A stretch of 64,000 bases of DNA from Corynebacterium sp. (GTDB lineage Bacteria; Actinomycetota; Actinomycetes; Mycobacteriales; Mycobacteriaceae), in assembly GCF_030532325.1 (NCBI RefSeq), contig NZ_JAUNLS010000016.1:1-64000 (forward strand), read 5' to 3'. The translations under genes and the position numbers were made by a program. The notes beneath the pieces were generated by a model that was given only the letters and a program-made list of their open reading frames with translations, did not search any database and was not told the DNA's origin. Every line of letters begins with the position of its first letter. The stretch's first letter is position 1. Below are positions 9,737-17,541 of this stretch, in pieces.

Positions 9737-10984
9737 CTAATCGCCCTCCCAGACCTCCGGCGGGAAGGCGGGGCTCTCCGAGGTCGGCGCCAGCTGCGCC
9801 ACGGCGGACTCGCGGGACATGCCGCAGATCATGAGCAGATCCACGATGATGGAGCGCGTCTGCGCCAGCAGCGCGTAGGCGGAGAGCACGGACTCCTCGT
9901 TGACCACGTCCATCGTGGCGCGGGCGGCCAGCTGGCGCAGGCGCTTGACCAGCTCGGGGATGGCCTGGGCCTCATCCACGCGGCGTTCCTTGGCCGACTG
10001 GTGGGAGTAGAGCACGGAGAGCTCGTAGGTGATGTCCGCGAGTTCGTCGATAAGCTCAATCTGCTCCGTGGTGACCGTGTCATTGTCTTGGGAGAGCACC
10101 AGCGCGCGGCGGGAGAGCACGCGGATAGAGCGCAGGACGTTATCCACCGGGGTGAGGATGCGCTCCAGCGAGCGCACGGTGCGCTGGGTGCTCCACAGGA
10201 AGGGCGAGAGGCGCGCGGTCTCCGCGCCACCCTTGGCCGCGGCCAGCATGGAATTAATGGTGTTCTGGGTGCCCACCACCGCGGCGCGGGCGTCCTCGAT
10301 GTCGGAGGGATCGTCATCGCGCAGGCCCAGGGCGACGTCGGAAAGCACAGAAGAGGCAACGCCGAGCACCTTGGAGACCTCCACGCGGCCCGCGCGCAGG
10401 GGCGAGGTGGGGATGAGCATGATCATCGCCAGACCGATGACCGCGCCGATCACCGCGTCCGTGGCGCGAGTAAGCCCGCCCATCTCCTCCGGCGGGAGGA
10501 TGGTGGCGATGAGAATGGCCGCGATAACGATCTGGTTGGTCACCAGCTGGGAACTCGTGACAAAGGAGCCGATGAGCAGCGCTAAGCCAATGATGATGGT
10601 GAGGTGGACCACGCCCGTGCCCAAGGTATCCACCAAGACCGTGCCCACCGCCACGCCGGCGATGCCGCCGAAGGCCATCTCGAAAGCGCGGCGTACGCGA
10701 TCCTTACCGGATAGGCCCAGGATGATGATGACCGCCATCGGGGCGAAGAAGGGCTGGGTGTGGCCGAAGATTTCGTAGGCCACGTAATACGCCAAACCGG
10801 CGCCGAGCGTGCACTGCAAGATGAAGACGAGGCGGTAACGCACGCGCGCGATGCGCGCTTTAAGCGAGCGATCCACCACACGCAACTGCTCCCGGGTGCT
10901 CAGCCGCACGCGGTGCGCCTTGCTAGGCGAGGCCGCGGAAGCGGAGGAGCCCGAGGAGGTTGCACCTTTATCTGCCTGAGTCAT
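9737..10984 (-). CDS. FUSC-family (aromatic acid exporter-like) membrane protein
   Basis: 415 residues. After a Ser/Ala-rich cytoplasmic start (1-45), about six hydrophobic segments fill residues 50-190, including FAPMAVIIILGLSGKDRVRRAFE and GGIAGVAVGTVL, the conserved Arg/Gly-rich stretch of FUSC proteins. Residues 200-400 form a cytoplasmic helical domain ending in a long ERILTPVDNVLRSIRVLSRRA-type helix. Related proteins export aromatic carboxylic acids or sit beside cell-envelope genes; the substrate here cannot be read. It is transcribed in the same direction as fba, with fba ending 68 bp upstream. Confidence 0.8.
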   Translation of the reverse strand: MTQADKGATSSGSSASAASPSKAHRVRLSTREQLRVVDRSLKARIARVRYRLVFILQCTLGAGLAYYVAYEIFGHTQPFFAPMAVIIILGLSGKDRVRRAFEMAFGGIAGVAVGTVLVDTLGTGVVHLTIIIGLALLIGSFVTSSQLVTNQIVIAAILIATILPPEEMGGLTRATDAVIGAVIGLAMIMLIPTSPLRAGRVEVSKVLGVASSVLSDVALGLRDDDPSDIEDARAAVVGTQNTINSMLAAAKGGAETARLSPFLWSTQRTVRSLERILTPVDNVLRSIRVLSRRALVLSQDNDTVTTEQIELIDELADITYELSVLYSHQSAKERRVDEAQAIPELVKRLRQLAARATMDVVNEESVLSAYALLAQTRSIIVDLLMICGMSRESAVAQLAPTSESPAFPPEVWEGD

Positions 10985-11023
10985 AACTCAAGCTAGTGTA
11001 CGCGGACAGGCGCCGAAAGTGGT

Positions 11024-11040
11024 GAGCTTCGAAGAAGCTC
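11024..11040 (-). terminator. Short hairpin downstream of fba
   Basis: Perfect inverted repeat GAGCTTC-gaa-GAAGCTC located 13 nt past the fba stop. The tract after it is only weakly T-rich, so termination may be partial. Confidence 0.4.
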
Positions 11041-11052
11041 GGGGGCTGGGTC

Positions 11053-12087
11053 TTACTTGGAGACCGACTTGCCCACGGAGTGCAGGTCCTGGCAGGCCTC
11101 AACGACGCGCTCGGACATGCCCTGCTCTGCCTTCTTGAGGTAGGAGCGGGGATCGTAGACCTTCTTGTTGCCGACTTCACCGTCGATCTTGAACACGCCA
11201 TCGTAGTTCTCAAACATGTGGCGGGCGACCGGGTTGGTGAAGGCGTACTGGGTGTCGGTGTCCACGTTCATCTTGATGACGCCGTAGCGCAGGGCCTCCT
11301 CGATCTTCTCCTTCTCAGAGCCGGAGCCGCCGTGGAAGACGAAGTCGAAGGGCTGTGCGCCCTCCTCCAGGCCGAGCTTGGCCACGGCTGCCTTCTGGCC
11401 CTCCAGGAGGACCTCCGGGCGCAGCTTCACGTTGCCCGGCTTGTACACGCCGTGGACGTTGCCGAAGGTAGCGGCCAGCAGGTAGCGGCCCTTCTCCCCG
11501 GTACCGAGGGCGTCGACGGTCTTTTCAAAGTCCTCCACGGTGGTGTAGAGGTTAGCGCCGGCCTTGGCCTGGACGCCGTCCTCCTCGCCACCGACAACGC
11601 CGATCTCCACCTCGAGGATGATGTTGGCGTTGTGGGCCTTCTCCAGCAGCTCCTGGGCGATGACCAGGTTCTCATCGATCGGGATAGCGGAGCCGTCCCA
11701 CATGTGGGACTGGAAGAGCGGGAGCTCGCCGCGGTCCACACGCTCCTGGGACAGCGCGATCAGCGGGCGGACGTACTCATCCAGAACTTCCTTCTGGCAG
11801 TGGTCAGTGTGCAGTGCGACGTTGATGCCGTAGTGCTGCGCGGCCTCATGAGCAAACGCTGCCAGGGCCTTAGCGCCAGCAACCTTGTTCTTCACGGACA
11901 GGCCGGAGCCGAACTCTGCGCCGCCGGTGGAGAACTGGATGATTCCGTCAGACTCAGCCTCAGCAAAGCCGCGCAGTGCGGCGTTGATGGTCTCGGAGGA
12001 AGTGCAGTTGATAGCCGGGAAAGCGAAGCCGCCCTTCTTGGCGGTGTCCAGCATCTGGTTATAAACCTCAGGGGTTGCAATTGGCAT
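11053..12087 (-). CDS. fba: Class II fructose-bisphosphate aldolase
   Basis: 344 residues, normal for the zinc-dependent class II enzyme that splits fructose-1,6-bisphosphate in glycolysis. ALHTDHCQKEV carries the catalytic Asp and a zinc His. EVEIGVVGGEEDGV and FHGGSGSEKEKI supply further metal- and phosphate-binding residues, and NVDTDTQYAF closes the phosphate site. The protein is cytoplasmic and needed for both glycolysis and gluconeogenesis. It is expected to be transcribed from its own promoter in the 126-bp gap before the GH76 gene. Confidence 0.98.
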   Translation of the reverse strand: MPIATPEVYNQMLDTAKKGGFAFPAINCTSSETINAALRGFAEAESDGIIQFSTGGAEFGSGLSVKNKVAGAKALAAFAHEAAQHYGINVALHTDHCQKEVLDEYVRPLIALSQERVDRGELPLFQSHMWDGSAIPIDENLVIAQELLEKAHNANIILEVEIGVVGGEEDGVQAKAGANLYTTVEDFEKTVDALGTGEKGRYLLAATFGNVHGVYKPGNVKLRPEVLLEGQKAAVAKLGLEEGAQPFDFVFHGGSGSEKEKIEEALRYGVIKMNVDTDTQYAFTNPVARHMFENYDGVFKIDGEVGNKKVYDPRSYLKKAEQGMSERVVEACQDLHSVGKSVSK

Positions 12088-12213
12088 GAAAATCCGTCCT
12101 TAGGAGTTGCTGTTATCTAGCCGTGCGCATCCACCCGCAGTGAGCGGGCGGACACGTCCTGCAACCAAGTATGCCAATCTGTGACGGATCCTGCCGCCCC
12201 AATTCTTGTGAGC

Positions 12214-13416
12214 TTAATTATTGCGCCCGGACTGCTGATATTTGGTCACCCGGGCGCAGGCCTCCAGCAGCATCCAGCCGGAGAGCTGAACCGAGAGATC
12301 GCGCTCCGCCACGCGGATAATGCCCACCTTCTCCCCCAGCGTGCTGGGGCCAAAGCCGTAGTTATGCGGCAACTTGGCGTCATCAGTCCAGTCAGAGCCG
12401 AAGATGGGCAGGCCATCGACCTCCAGGCGGTGCTCCCACACGGACTCCGCCGAGGCGATCACCATGCGGGCGGCCAGCTTCTTGGTGGCGCGGTTGGCCG
12501 GGGAATCCCCCGGCAGGCGCACGGCCACGTCCGCGAGGTAGCGCGCGAGGATGCCCTTGAACAGGCCGCCGTCGCCGTCGCCAGTGTGCCAGTTGATCAC
12601 GCCCGAGGGAGTGGCCATGCCGGTGGCCACCGCCTGCACGAGGCCGCGAATGTTGGTGATGTAGTACATCATGTCGCTGGCCAGCTCCGCCTCCTGGACG
12701 GTGTCAATGCTCTCCATGGCACCCAGACCCGTCTTTTCCCGCAGGGCCAGCGCGATCTCCAGGCACGCGCCGAGCACCACGCCCTGGCAATAGGGGTGGA
12801 TGTTGCGCACGACCTCGTGGCCGTCCATGCGCATGCGGATGCCGTCCATGATGAAGCCGTCATCATCCACCAGGTTGTCGTAGATCCAGTCCACGATGTG
12901 GCGGGCCTCATCGATCTTGCCCATGCGGGCCAGCATGATGGCGCCCGGCCCATTGGAGGGAACATTGAGGAAGGTCTCCCCCTCCCGCCAGGGCAGCACG
13001 CCCACCTGGGAGTCCACCCCGGCGCGGATGTTGCGCTGCAGGGCGGCCAGCTGCTTGGGCTTCTTCATCTTCTTCAGCTGGGACACGCGCCCCATGGCCA
13101 GGGCCAGCCACGCTTTATCGTCGTAGTAGCGGTTCTTGGTCAGCGCGGAGAGATTGCGCAGCTGGATGCCGCGGATGGTGTCATGGATGCGGGTGCGCCG
13201 GGCCTTGGAGTTGTTGCGCAGGGCGGCGTCCACCTGGCAGTCCAAGTAGTGCGCCTGCCACCAGTAGTGCCAGTGCACGAAGAGCTTTTCTTTAGTGGTG
13301 GGCGGCCAACTGCACACCGCAAGGTTGGTACGCGGGATGGACCACACGGCTTGCGCGTGGCGCTCGTTGATGGCGGTTTCCGCGAGATCAGCGCGGTGTG
13401 CCCATTTCTCTTCCAC
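12214..13416 (-). CDS. Glycoside hydrolase family 76-like protein without signal peptide
   Basis: 400 residues resembling GH76 enzymes (alpha-1,6-mannanase fold, an alpha/alpha barrel). NRYYDDKAWLALAMGR (about 95-110) contains the paired Asp99-Asp100 expected for the catalytic DD of this family. HWHYWWQAHYLDC near residue 50 and NWHTGDGDGGLFKGILARYL further on are also typical. No signal peptide or transmembrane start is visible (MEEKWAHRADLAETA), unlike secreted family members, so the protein may act inside the cell on mannose-containing glycolipid or sugar precursors. The gene lies 62 bp downstream of the trmH/pyrE pair, same direction. Confidence 0.8.
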   Translation of the reverse strand: MEEKWAHRADLAETAINERHAQAVWSIPRTNLAVCSWPPTTKEKLFVHWHYWWQAHYLDCQVDAALRNNSKARRTRIHDTIRGIQLRNLSALTKNRYYDDKAWLALAMGRVSQLKKMKKPKQLAALQRNIRAGVDSQVGVLPWREGETFLNVPSNGPGAIMLARMGKIDEARHIVDWIYDNLVDDDGFIMDGIRMRMDGHEVVRNIHPYCQGVVLGACLEIALALREKTGLGAMESIDTVQEAELASDMMYYITNIRGLVQAVATGMATPSGVINWHTGDGDGGLFKGILARYLADVAVRLPGDSPANRATKKLAARMVIASAESVWEHRLEVDGLPIFGSDWTDDAKLPHNYGFGPSTLGEKVGIIRVAERDLSVQLSGWMLLEACARVTKYQQSGRNN

Positions 13417-13478
13417 AGTTACCTATCAGCTCTTTCCGGGTGAATGTTACCTAAATCCTATCCATAGGGGACGAGTGA

Positions 13479-14186
13479 TTACCACGCCTTGGACAAATCT
13501 GCGTGTTGGCGAATCCATGCATGCATGGCAATACCAGCGGCCACACCAGCGTTGATGGAGCGAGTGGACCCAAATTGTGCGATCGAGCACGTCATCATCG
13601 CCGCTTGCTGGGCTGCCTCAGTGACACCGGGGCCCTCCTGACCGAAGAGCAGCAGGCACCTCTCCGGCAGCTGCGCGGTCTCCAAGGGCACGCAACCGGG
13701 GGTGTTATCGATGGCCACCACCGTCAGGCCCTCCTGCGCCGCCCAGGCGATGAGCTCCTCCACGGTGTCGTGGTGGCGCAGGTGCTGGTAGCGGTCCGTG
13801 ACCATGGCCCCGCGGCGATTCCAGCGCCTGCGGCCCACAATGTGGACGGTGTCCACGGCGAAGGCGTTGGCTGTGCGCACCACGGTGCCGATGTTGGAAT
13901 CGTTCTCGAAGTTCTCGATGGCGATGTGCAGCGCGTGGCGGCGGGTATCGATATCCGCGGTGATGGCCTCGCGGCTCCAGTAGCGGTAGGCGTCCACCAC
14001 GTTGCGGCGATCCCCGTGCTCGAGCAGCTCCGGATCGTACTTCTGCGCCTCCGGGCCCTCGGGCCACGGGCCCTGCCAGGGGCCCACGCCGTGCCGACCC
14101 TCATTCCACTCGGTGGGGCCTTTGGCCTCCTCGGCAGTGGTCTCCTCGACAGCGGGCTGCGCCGGGGTCTCGGCGGGATCAGGCAA
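13479..14186 (-). CDS. TrmH-family (SpoU) RNA 2'-O-methyltransferase
   Basis: 235 residues. After an acidic/Pro-rich N-terminus (1-70), the SPOUT fold shows its three motifs. NDSNIGTVVRTANAFAVDTV is motif 1 with the conserved Asn and Arg. LLLFGQEGPGVTEAA is motif 2. SIAQFGSTRSINAGVAAGIA is motif 3 with the knot that holds S-adenosylmethionine. It probably methylates a ribose 2'-OH on tRNA or rRNA; the target is not predictable. Its start overlaps the pyrE stop by 8 nt, so the two are translated from one transcript. Confidence 0.9.
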   Translation of the reverse strand: MPDPAETPAQPAVEETTAEEAKGPTEWNEGRHGVGPWQGPWPEGPEAQKYDPELLEHGDRRNVVDAYRYWSREAITADIDTRRHALHIAIENFENDSNIGTVVRTANAFAVDTVHIVGRRRWNRRGAMVTDRYQHLRHHDTVEELIAWAAQEGLTVVAIDNTPGCVPLETAQLPERCLLLFGQEGPGVTEAAQQAAMMTCSIAQFGSTRSINAGVAAGIAMHAWIRQHADLSKAW

Positions 14187-14724
14187 GGCCCAGATCCTCC
14201 AGGCCCAGCAGGAAGCGGTACTCCAGCCCCTCGTCCGCGATGACCTTGTCCGCGCCGGTGGCGCGATCCACCACGGTGGCCACGCCCACGACCTCGGCTC
14301 CGGCCTCGCGCAGGGCCTTGACGGCGGTCAGCGGGGAGTTACCGGTGGTGGTGGTGTCCTCCACCACGAGCACTTTCTGGCCCTCGACGTCGAAGCCCTC
14401 GATGCGGCGCTGCATGCCGTGCTTCTTGGCCTCCTTGCGCACCACGAAGGCATCGATGGGACGGCCCTCGGCGTGCATGATGGCCAGGCCCACCGGGTCA
14501 GCGCCCATGGTCAGGCCGCCGGCGGCGGCGTAGTCCCAGTCCGCGGTGAGCTCGCGCAGCAGCTCGCCGATGAGGCGGCCTGCCTCGTGCTGCAGGGTGG
14601 CGCGGCGCAGGTCGACATAGTAATCGGCCTCCTTACCGGAGGACAGCGTGACCTTGCCGTGCACCACGGCCAGTTCCTTCACTAGTTCTGCCAGACGGGA
14701 CTTCTTCTGCGGGTCCAGGCCCAT
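14179..14724 (-). CDS. pyrE: Orotate phosphoribosyltransferase
   Basis: 181 residues from ATG 14724, preferred over an upstream in-frame ATG because AAAGGAG lies 6 nt before it. The enzyme converts orotate and PRPP to orotidine monophosphate in pyrimidine synthesis. The PRPP loop VLVVEDTTTTGNSPLTAVKA is intact and LSSGKEADYYVDLRR is the N-terminal substrate strand. pyrE is first of a tight pyrE-trmH pair. A 99-bp gap with no obvious PyrR or attenuator hairpin precedes it, so the mode of regulation is unclear. Confidence 0.97.
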   Translation of the reverse strand: MGLDPQKKSRLAELVKELAVVHGKVTLSSGKEADYYVDLRRATLQHEAGRLIGELLRELTADWDYAAAGGLTMGADPVGLAIMHAEGRPIDAFVVRKEAKKHGMQRRIEGFDVEGQKVLVVEDTTTTGNSPLTAVKALREAGAEVVGVATVVDRATGADKVIADEGLEYRFLLGLEDLGLA

Positions 14725-14823
14725 GACGCACTCCTTTAGTAACAACAGGTTCAAAGGGAAGTTGATTCAGAGGGAAGTTAGAGGATTTTCCTTAAGACAC
14801 ACTACCCCGCGGGGCGCGGGGAT

Positions 14824-16140
14824 TTAGTCATCGCCGAAGATGGACGAGCCCTTATCGCCCCGCCGGGGCAGGCGCGCGTGCCCGGCCTCCGGCTGGGGGC
14901 GCTCGCGGCCGTCGGCGATGGCGTCCACCTCGTCCGCGCCGAGCGCGCTGTGGTCTACCGCGCCGCGCACGTCGCTGCGGGTGCGGCTGGGCATCTCCAC
15001 CGGCGCCTCGGGGCGCTGGATGCTGGGCCGATCGAACTCGAAGTGATCCGGCACCGGGGTGGGGCCGGTGGGCTCCGGACGCGGCGGGGCGGGGATCTCG
15101 CGGGCGGGATCGACGTCCTCGATGCGCCACATCTGGGTGGCGGAGGAGCGCGGGGGCAGCACGCGGGCGGCATCGGCCAGCTTGGCCAGCGGTGCCAGCA
15201 GCGCCTCCCACTGCGGGGTGCGCGCGTCCTTGCTCATCTGGGCGAGCACCCACTCCGATTCCATCCACAGGGCGGTGACCGCCGCGGGCATCTGGGCCAG
15301 GGCGACCACGACGCGCTCATCCACCAGGCGCTGGCCCACGCCGGCATCGGTGGCGAAGATGTCAAAGCCCTCCAGGCTCATCACGCGCACCAGGTCCTCG
15401 GAGGGATTATCCACCGGCTGTTCCTCGCGGCGGAAGTCCACCACGATGTCGGAGGCAGCACCCGTGCGCATGGCCATGACCTGGATGCCGGCCAGATCCA
15501 TGAGCAGCATCTCGTGGCCGTGGGCGTTGCCCGCAACGATGTCCTTTGGCGCTGCGCCCTGGGCGGCGGCCCCGCGCATCCACTCATCCACGAGGTAGGA
15601 ATCCTGCTTGCTGAACTCGAAGCCGCGCTTTTCCGCCCAGGCGCGGCGCTCGCGGCGCTGGCTGCCCGGGAGGAAGCTGTGGTAGCTCCTGTTGGGCTCG
15701 CGCTCCGGCTCACGTTCAGGCTCATGCTCTGCTTCACGCTCAGGTTGTTCCGCTTCACGCTCAAGCGCAGACGCCTCCGGCGCAGAGGCGGTCTCTTCCT
15801 GCTCTTCTTGTTCAGTCTGTTCAACCTGCGGTTCCGGCTGCGGCTCGGCTTCCGCGGGTGCGTCGGACTCGGCCTCGGGTGCGGGACGCTCCGCGGAGGC
15901 CTGAGTGTCCGTGGCGTCGGCAGCTGCCTCGGACTCGATGACGGGCTCGGTAACGAGCTCAGCGTTAGGTTCAGCAGCACCGGCAAGCTCAGCGGGCTCG
16001 TGGCTCACAGGGGCGTCGCTTGCAGAACTTGCGGGGTCGGCACTTGCTGGGTCGGCCGCGGTGCGGCGCTTGTCCAGGACCAGAAGCGCCACGCCGGCCA
16101 CGCCGACTGCGAGGGCGAGAAGGAGGAGTAGGTAAGGCAT
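14824..16140 (-). CDS. Membrane-anchored protein with long acidic Ala/Glu/Pro linker
   Basis: 438 residues. A single N-terminal membrane helix (MPYLLLLLALAVGVAGVALLVLD) is followed by a low-complexity acidic linker to about residue 150, with runs such as EREAEQPEREAEHEPERE. A folded domain of about 190 residues (RRERRAWAEKRGFEFSKQD onward) follows. The C-terminus is another disordered tail (PAPPRPEPTGPTPVPDHFE). I do not recognise a catalytic family. In corynebacteria a protein of this layout sits between pyrE and the rhodanese gene. The linker would let the folded domain reach away from the membrane on the cytoplasmic side; that is inference. Confidence 0.75.
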   Translation of the reverse strand: MPYLLLLLALAVGVAGVALLVLDKRRTAADPASADPASSASDAPVSHEPAELAGAAEPNAELVTEPVIESEAAADATDTQASAERPAPEAESDAPAEAEPQPEPQVEQTEQEEQEETASAPEASALEREAEQPEREAEHEPEREPEREPNRSYHSFLPGSQRRERRAWAEKRGFEFSKQDSYLVDEWMRGAAAQGAAPKDIVAGNAHGHEMLLMDLAGIQVMAMRTGAASDIVVDFRREEQPVDNPSEDLVRVMSLEGFDIFATDAGVGQRLVDERVVVALAQMPAAVTALWMESEWVLAQMSKDARTPQWEALLAPLAKLADAARVLPPRSSATQMWRIEDVDPAREIPAPPRPEPTGPTPVPDHFEFDRPSIQRPEAPVEMPSRTRSDVRGAVDHSALGADEVDAIADGRERPQPEAGHARLPRRGDKGSSIFGDD

Positions 16141-16187
16141 CGCCTTTAGACTCTAATCCCCTACCGGGCCCAAGCGCGGCTGGCGCG

Positions 16188-17039
16188 CTAGAGGTGCTCG
16201 CGGTCGCCGCGCTCCACCGGGTTGGCGGGGTTGGCGCACCACTGGGACCAGCCGCCCACAAAGTGGCGCAGGCCCGTGAAGCCGGCGTACTCCAGCGCGG
16301 CGATGGCCAGGGCCGAGTGGTTGCCGGACCCGGAGTAGATGATGCCGTCCTTGATGTTGTCCTCGGTGATGCCGTGCGCGTGGACTATCTCGCGGATCTC
16401 CTCCGCGGACTTCCAGGTCTTGGTCTCCTCATCGTGGAAGGAGCGCTCCGGCAGGTTGAGAGCGCCCGGGATGTGGCCAGCCTTGAGGTCCAGGTGCTCG
16501 CGACGGCCGGCGAAGCGGTTGCGGGTGCGGGTATCGATGAGTAGGCCGTTGTGCGTCTTGACCTCCTCGATGGTGGCGGTGGGCATGTGTCCCGGATCCA
16601 GAGTGGCCGGGGTATCCACGCCGAGGTTGCCCGGGCCGGTGAGCGTGGGCAGCTTGTGGGCGCGCCAGTTGGCCAGGCCGCCGTCGAGAATGCGGACGTT
16701 GTCTACGCCCGCCCAGCGCAGGGTCCACCACGCGCGACCGGCAAAGAGGCCGCGGCCTTCGTCATAGACCACAACCTCATCGTGCTCGCGCAGGCCCCAG
16801 CGGCGGAACCACTCCTGTAGCTTGTCCGTGTCCGGCAACGGGTTGCGGCCCACCTGGGAGCCGGGGACGCCGACGAAGGCTGAGGCCGCGTCAGCGTACT
16901 GGGCAGTAGGGATGTGCAAAGACGTGAACTGGTTATAGGATTCGCCCTCACCGGGCGCCCAGAGGGAGGCTAGAAGGACAGTCCTATCGCCGCGGAAGAT
17001 TTTGTCATGCAACTCACGTGGTGAGACCAAGATACTCAT
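16188..17039 (-). CDS. sseA: Two-domain rhodanese-like protein, catalytic Cys replaced by Ser
   Basis: 283 residues with two rhodanese repeats, as in thiosulfate or 3-mercaptopyruvate sulfurtransferases. Domain 1 (1-125) ends in VRILDGGLANWR. Domain 2 has LLIDTRTRNRFAGRREHLDLKAGHIPGALN in two halves, ending in GGWSQWCANP. The active loop that should read YCGSG is YSGSGNHSA (235-242), with Ser236 where the persulfide-forming Cys is expected. Sulfur transfer by the usual mechanism should fail unless another residue substitutes. The symbol reflects family membership only. The gene stands alone, with 47 bp to the next gene downstream. Confidence 0.85.
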   Translation of the reverse strand: MSILVSPRELHDKIFRGDRTVLLASLWAPGEGESYNQFTSLHIPTAQYADAASAFVGVPGSQVGRNPLPDTDKLQEWFRRWGLREHDEVVVYDEGRGLFAGRAWWTLRWAGVDNVRILDGGLANWRAHKLPTLTGPGNLGVDTPATLDPGHMPTATIEEVKTHNGLLIDTRTRNRFAGRREHLDLKAGHIPGALNLPERSFHDEETKTWKSAEEIREIVHAHGITEDNIKDGIIYSGSGNHSALAIAALEYAGFTGLRHFVGGWSQWCANPANPVERGDREHL

Positions 17040-17199
17040 GCATCCGAGTTTAAAGGCGCGTGCGACATCCTGCCCAGTGGTACCAGGGCCCCTATGCAGA
17101 GGTCTAGTTGTACGCGAATGAGCGCTGGACCATCACGCAGTGGTACACGATTCTCCCCTCAACCTTTCTCATTCAACCAACTCACTTTCTTGAGGGAAC

Positions 17200-17463
17200 A
17201 TGAACAACTCAAAGACGCAGAAGGAACCCGTGGCGCCCAGCGGGCGCCGTCAACGCTCAACTGGGATTTCACTCATTCTGCTCGCTGCAATCCTGCTTCT
17301 TCTCGGGACAACTGTCGTGCCCGAGAGCTACGCCGCTGTGCTGTGGGTGTGCGCGTTCGTCGCCTTGGTAGCCGCCGTTGCGCTCTTTGCCCAGGAGGCA
17401 CTCCGCCGCCGCTCGCCCCCACAGCGCTACCGCGGCAATCACCCAGTGCGCCCACTGCAATGA
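17200..17463 (+). CDS. Small two-helix membrane protein
   Basis: 87 residues, ATG 17200 preceded closely by TTGAGGGAAC. A basic N-terminus (RRQRSTG) is followed by two hydrophobic segments (about 23-38 and 45-65) separated by a short VPESYA turn, then a basic C-terminus (ALRRRSPPQRYRG). The helix topology and ribosome site support a real gene, though no family is recognised. Its stop abuts a strong terminator shared with clpB. Confidence 0.65.
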   Translation: MNNSKTQKEPVAPSGRRQRSTGISLILLAAILLLLGTTVVPESYAAVLWVCAFVALVAAVALFAQEALRRRSPPQRYRGNHPVRPLQ

Positions 17464-17510
17464 CACAGTGCTCCCGCTGCAGGCATGTGCACTGCAGCGG
17501 GAGCACTGTG
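17464..17510. terminator. Strong bidirectional terminator between convergent genes
   Basis: A perfect 19-bp stem: CACAGTGCTCCCGCTGCAG at 17464-17482 pairs with its reverse complement at 17492-17510 across a 9-nt loop. It begins directly at the stop of the small membrane gene and lies 31 nt past the clpB stop. There is no strong T run, so it may also act by blocking 3' decay. Confidence 0.7.
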
Positions 17511-17541
17511 GGGGGTTCGCTGTGACAGCGAGCGCTAGCGC

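Noticed and set aside
14807-14823. GC-only palindrome (CCCCGCG-ggg-CGCGGGG) as a terminator
   Set aside because: Short stem in extremely GC-rich sequence, tiny loop, no T run; cannot be told from base composition.
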